A stretch of DNA of 64,000 bases from Foetidibacter luteolus (lineage in GTDB: Bacteria > Bacteroidota > Bacteroidia > Chitinophagales > Chitinophagaceae): contig NZ_VVIP01000059.1 of NCBI RefSeq assembly GCF_009650435.1, positions 1-64,000 on the forward strand, in the 5' to 3' direction. Each line of letters starts with the position of its first letter. Position 1 is the first letter of the stretch. Positions 60,891 to 64,000 of the stretch are shown in pieces. The notes below the pieces were generated by a model, which worked only from the letters and a program-made list of their open reading frames with translations, had not been told where the DNA came from and searched no databases. The position numbers and the translations under genes are program-made.

Positions 60891-61649
60891 TTACACTAAT
60901 CCTTCAAACCTCTTTTCTACAAAGCCCCAGTTTACAACATTCCACCAGGCGTTAATATAGTCCGGCCGCTTGTTTTGATACTTTAAGTAATAAGCGTGCT
61001 CCCATACATCAAGCCCCAGCAGTGGCATGCCTTTCAGTTCGCTTACATCCATTAAAGGATTGTCCTGGTTGGGGGTTGAGCCCACTACCAGCTTTTTATC
61101 GTTGGTTAACACCAGCCATGCCCAACCGCTGCCGAAACGTGTTTTGCCGGCATCGGAGAACTGTGTTTTAAATGCTTCTACAGACCCGAAATCTTTTTGT
61201 ATGGCTGCGGCCAATTTACCGGAAGGGTTGGCTGTACCCGAGGGGGCGGCCATCAGCTTCCAGAAAAGTTCGTGGTTGTAATGTCCGCCCAGGTTGTTGC
61301 GCATTTTGGTGCTGTATTTGGAGATGGTAGCCAGTACAGTTTCCGGTGTAGTGGAAGAAGTGTTTACGTTTTCCGCAGTTACTGCCTCTGCTACGTTTTT
61401 TGCATAGGTAGCCGCATGTTTGGTATAGTGAATTTCCATGGTAGCCGCGTCAATATGCGGCTCCAGCGCAGTGTATGAATAGGCAAGCGGCGTTTGGGCA
61501 AAAGATGTGCCTTCTGCAGGCAGGTGAAAGCCTTTTTTGTCAAAGCCGCGGGCTATTGCCGGCACTACTGAGGTGGAAAGGCCCGCCGCGATACCTGCCA
61601 TACCGGCTGATTTTATAAAAGTTCTCCTGGATGTGCTGTTGTTTTCCAT
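60891..61649 (-). CDS. Tat-exported Fe/Mn superoxide dismutase
   Basis: 252 residues. The N-terminus is a twin-arginine signal (SRRTFIKSAGMAGIAAGLST, about 7-26), so the enzyme is exported folded and acts outside the cytoplasm. The dismutase domain (about 50-250) has all four ligands: His74 (EIHYTKHAA), His126 (HYNHELFWKL), Asp214 and His218 (GLDVWEHAYYLKY). Motif GSGWAWLV at about 173 is standard. Whether it uses Fe or Mn cannot be decided with confidence. LptF/G gene is upstream on the same strand, 10 bp away. Confidence 0.93.
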   Translation of the reverse strand: MENNSTSRRTFIKSAGMAGIAAGLSTSVVPAIARGFDKKGFHLPAEGTSFAQTPLAYSYTALEPHIDAATMEIHYTKHAATYAKNVAEAVTAENVNTSSTTPETVLATISKYSTKMRNNLGGHYNHELFWKLMAAPSGTANPSGKLAAAIQKDFGSVEAFKTQFSDAGKTRFGSGWAWLVLTNDKKLVVGSTPNQDNPLMDVSELKGMPLLGLDVWEHAYYLKYQNKRPDYINAWWNVVNWGFVEKRFEGLV

Positions 61650-61658
61650 ACTATGGTT

Positions 61659-63113
61659 TTAGTTGCTTGTTTGTGATGGTTGGTTATTCTTTTTAAAGCG
61701 CTGTAAAAACTTTTTAACGCCCCTGAAAGTTCTGAAATAAAATTCTTTGTTGAACAATTGGGAATCGCTCATGGCTTTTACGGTTAAAAATATGCCGATA
61801 GGTATCAGCACCGCGGTTGACAGCCACATGCCTGCCAAAGGGCTGCTCACTTCTGATTTTGCGAACTTTTCTCCAAAAGTGTTCAGCAGGTGAAAGAGTA
61901 CAAAGAATACAATAGCAAATACCAATGGAAGCCCAAGGCCGCCTTTGCGTATGATAGAGCCCAGCGGGGCGCCAATCATAAATAAAACCATACAGGCTAC
62001 AGAAAGGGTGAATTTTCTATGCCATTCAATTTCGTGGCGGGTGAGCGATTTATGGCGGGTATCGTAATCTGTTGCCATTAACTCCACATTTGTTTTAATG
62101 GTATTTACCTGCGATGTAGCACGGTCTATAGAAACAAATTTGAGTGAGTCGCCCAGTACCTCATCAAAATTTTTAGCCTTGGTTTGGGGCAGTGTATCTA
62201 CGGCTTTCCAGTTACTGTCCCTAAACCGCAAAAAGGTAAGGAAAGGCTTAAGCTCCTTTTCTGTACGGTTATAAAAAAAGGTATTAAGATCGGTGAGTGA
62301 ATCTATGGCAGTATTTAACTGGCGCAGCGTTAGCATCTTGGGGTCGTAGTACATGGAGTCGTCTGTGCGCTTAAGCATAAAGCTGCTCAGGTCGAACATT
62401 TTTTTGTAAGTTTTAAAGCCGGTACGGGTAAGCTGGGTATTGATGGAATACCGTTCGCCTTTTTCTGAATACTGCCAGCCGTCTTTAAGGGTAAATTCCA
62501 GGAAACGTTTATCGGGTGTAACACGCATAATGCCGCTTTTGGCCACCATAAAATTATCCTGTAACCCGTAGCTTTTTTCGTAGATAACTACATCGCGTAT
62601 GGTGCTGTCGTCTTTTTCTTTTTTGCCCAGCTTAATAATGAAGCCTTCAATCTTATCGTAAAAAATACCTTCTTTAATATCAAAGGCGGGTTTTGCTACG
62701 ATGATATCATACTTAAGTGCATTCAACTTAAGGTTGGCAACCGGTATAATGTTATTAGCGAATATGAATGCGATGCCGCTGATAAAAGTGGCCAGTATAA
62801 GTAATGGCCGCATAAACCTTAACAATGGAATGCCGGCAGATTTGATGGCCACCAGTTCGTATGTTTCGCCCAGGTTACCGAAAGTCATTATGGAGGAAAG
62901 CAGCAAAGCCAGTGGCAGCGCCAATGGTACAGCCGTAGCTGCAACGTAACCTACTAATTGAAGCAGGGTAAAAATATCCAGGCCTTTACCAATAAGGTCA
63001 TCCAGGTAAAGCCATACAAACTGCATAACCAGCACAAAAAGCGAAATAATAAAAGTGGCAAAAAAAGGCCCGATGAAAGAACGTATGATCAGTTTATCAA
63101 GCTTTTTTATCAC
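61659..63113 (-). CDS. LptF/LptG family lipopolysaccharide export permease
   Basis: 484 residues with the YjgP/YjgQ fold: three membrane segments at the N-terminus (about 12-32, 55-75, 100-120), a periplasmic jelly-roll of about 220 residues, and three more near the end (about 365-450). The opening LDKLIIRSFIGPFFATF is typical. It should move lipopolysaccharide from the inner membrane towards the LptC/A bridge. Bacteroidota often have one long homologue; whether this is LptF or LptG cannot be decided. It is 10 bp upstream of the sod gene. Confidence 0.92.
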   Translation of the reverse strand: MIKKLDKLIIRSFIGPFFATFIISLFVLVMQFVWLYLDDLIGKGLDIFTLLQLVGYVAATAVPLALPLALLLSSIMTFGNLGETYELVAIKSAGIPLLRFMRPLLILATFISGIAFIFANNIIPVANLKLNALKYDIIVAKPAFDIKEGIFYDKIEGFIIKLGKKEKDDSTIRDVVIYEKSYGLQDNFMVAKSGIMRVTPDKRFLEFTLKDGWQYSEKGERYSINTQLTRTGFKTYKKMFDLSSFMLKRTDDSMYYDPKMLTLRQLNTAIDSLTDLNTFFYNRTEKELKPFLTFLRFRDSNWKAVDTLPQTKAKNFDEVLGDSLKFVSIDRATSQVNTIKTNVELMATDYDTRHKSLTRHEIEWHRKFTLSVACMVLFMIGAPLGSIIRKGGLGLPLVFAIVFFVLFHLLNTFGEKFAKSEVSSPLAGMWLSTAVLIPIGIFLTVKAMSDSQLFNKEFYFRTFRGVKKFLQRFKKNNQPSQTSN

Positions 63114-63213
63114 TGTATGCCAGTTTCTTTTGAGAAAAGGTTTATGGAAAGCTGTCTGCGGGCTGGTTATATTGCAGTAGCTTCACCCGTGTAAATTAAT
63201 GCCTTAAATAGTA

Positions 63214-63822
63214 ATGGACAGCGCAAATGTAAATCTTTCGGAGAACGAACTGTTATTGGTTACAAACACAGATTGGATTTTAACAAAGCACCGCATCATT
63301 GAAAAGGTTTACCAGTTATTTGGACAGTTGAGCGCAGACATCCGTGAGCAGGGAAGCCATTTGCCAGAAGAAGTTTTAGCTATACCACCCAAGATATACA
63401 AAGGGGAGCAGTACAAGTATCTGCCGTATGTATTGATGGATTATCCGAGGCATTTTAAAGAGAATAATTTTTTTGCCATCAGGTTCTTTTTTTGGTGGGG
63501 CAACTATTTCAGCATAACGCTGCAGCTTTCAGGAAAATACAAACAGCAGTACCAGAATAAGATAAACGATGCCTACCATACGCTGGCAGGAAGTGACTGG
63601 TTTGTTTGTATAAATAGCGATGAATGGCAGCATGATTTTGAGCCTGGCAATTACCTGCCTGCTGGTGAAATGAATGAACAGGAATGGCAGGAGCTTATTT
63701 ATGGCCACCCGTTTATTAAGGTTGCAAAAAAAATCCCACTGCAGGAGTGGGAAAAAGCATACCAATTTTTTACGGCGAATTATTTTTTGCTCTGTCAGTT
63801 ACTTGCCGGCAACAAACCTTAA
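63214..63822 (+). CDS. Hypothetical protein, soluble
   Basis: 202 residues, divergently transcribed from the LptF/G gene (100-bp gap). Rich in Trp, Tyr and Phe, with NFFAIRFFFWWGNYFSITLQ about 85-105 and YLPAGEMNEQEWQELIYG about 150. It has the look of a family of uncharacterised Bacteroidota proteins but I cannot name it. Its stop (63820-63822) overlaps by 3 bases the stop of the gene on the other strand. Confidence 0.78.
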   Translation: MDSANVNLSENELLLVTNTDWILTKHRIIEKVYQLFGQLSADIREQGSHLPEEVLAIPPKIYKGEQYKYLPYVLMDYPRHFKENNFFAIRFFFWWGNYFSITLQLSGKYKQQYQNKINDAYHTLAGSDWFVCINSDEWQHDFEPGNYLPAGEMNEQEWQELIYGHPFIKVAKKIPLQEWEKAYQFFTANYFLLCQLLAGNKP

Positions 63823-64000
63823 TTGCCCAATCTGTGAAAAAGGTCTTTAACCTGGTATTCCCATAACTGGCTTTGGTCTTTAATCTCACCTTTTTCAGCA
63901 AAGTCTTTAATTACCAAAATTGTTTGATTGGTGATTTCGGTTTTTTCAATCCTGAATTCAAAGTACTCCTCTTTAGCTGCATGGGTCCAGTGAAAGCGGA
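63819..64000 (-). CDS. START-like domain protein, C-terminal part
   Basis: Cut by the window edge. Reading the minus strand gives about 60 residues ending in KDLFHRLGN followed by TAA at 63819-63821. The sequence AAKEEYFEFRIEKTEITNQT and LVIKDFAEKGEIKDQSQLWE matches the end of Bacteroidota START/SRPBCC-like proteins as I remember them. Start not visible. It converges with the preceding gene, the two stop codons overlapping. Confidence 0.7.
   Translation of the reverse strand, partial: RFHWTHAAKEEYFEFRIEKTEITNQTILVIKDFAEKGEIKDQSQLWEYQVKDLFHRLGN

Overview
The window looks like a chromosomal segment of a Bacteroidota bacterium, most likely of the Chitinophagaceae or a close relative. The evidence is a PorT-type outer membrane protein of the type IX secretion system (T9SS), two giant PKD-repeat proteins ending in the gliding motility-associated (T9SS type B) sorting domain, a rpsL promoter of the Bacteroidota type (TTTG, 20 bp, TAnnTTTG), a moxR/DUF58/batA cluster, and several TPR-fused histidine kinases. 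The family-level placement is an inference. I saw no rRNA, tRNA, CRISPR array, intact insertion sequence or prophage.

Layout. 1-9 kb: plsC, a TPR histidine kinase, a lipoprotein sugar-phosphate isomerase-like protein, a divergent GH32 enzyme, rdgB, an unknown gene and ilvE. 9-12.6 kb: rpsL-rpsG, cut off by a terminator without fusA, then a secreted GH51 arabinofuranosidase. 13-24.6 kb: two paralogous PKD/T9SS giants of about 1650 residues with an Rpn-like nuclease gene between them. 24.7-27.8 kb: an AT-richer accessory block (unknown protein, VOC protein, lipocalin-like protein, ATP-grasp protein, small unknown protein) bracketed by inverted repeat copies. 27.9-34.1 kb: M24 aminopeptidase, pssA-purS, a lipoprotein, rsmI, a PepSY-like protein and an M1 peptidase. 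34.2-37.6 kb (minus strand): ubiE, an overlapping three-gene cassette (Xre regulator, ImmA/IrrE metallopeptidase, PIN domain) and porT. 37.8-41.8 kb: moxR, DUF58, a BatD-like membrane protein and batA. 42-54 kb: envelope proteins, DUF2272 protein, metallophosphoesterase, M16 peptidase, a DnaQ/GIY-YIG fusion and unknowns. 53-56.3 kb: a CBS-PAS-HisKA protein without an ATPase domain followed by a complete TPR histidine kinase. 56.4-64 kb: unknown membrane protein, S4 protein, M20 dipeptidase, cation efflux protein, Tat-exported superoxide dismutase, LptF/G permease, an unknown gene, and the end of a START-like gene.

The most striking feature is outside the genes. Nearly every long intergenic space holds copies of several short non-coding repeat families. 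Family B (about 95 bp, 14 recognisable copies plus one fragment) and family A (about 110-140 bp, 6 copies) almost always lie just 3' of a stop codon. Family B has a small central palindrome that changes in a compensatory way between its two subtypes. Families C and D and a short pair E occupy further gaps, including a five-unit alternating tandem array at about 60.2-60.6 kb. No transposase is seen beside any of them.

Best candidates for something undescribed are the family B and A repeats, the Xre/ImmA/PIN cassette inside the ubiE-porT neighbourhood, the twin PKD giants with an interposed Rpn nuclease, and the ATP-grasp/small-protein pair.
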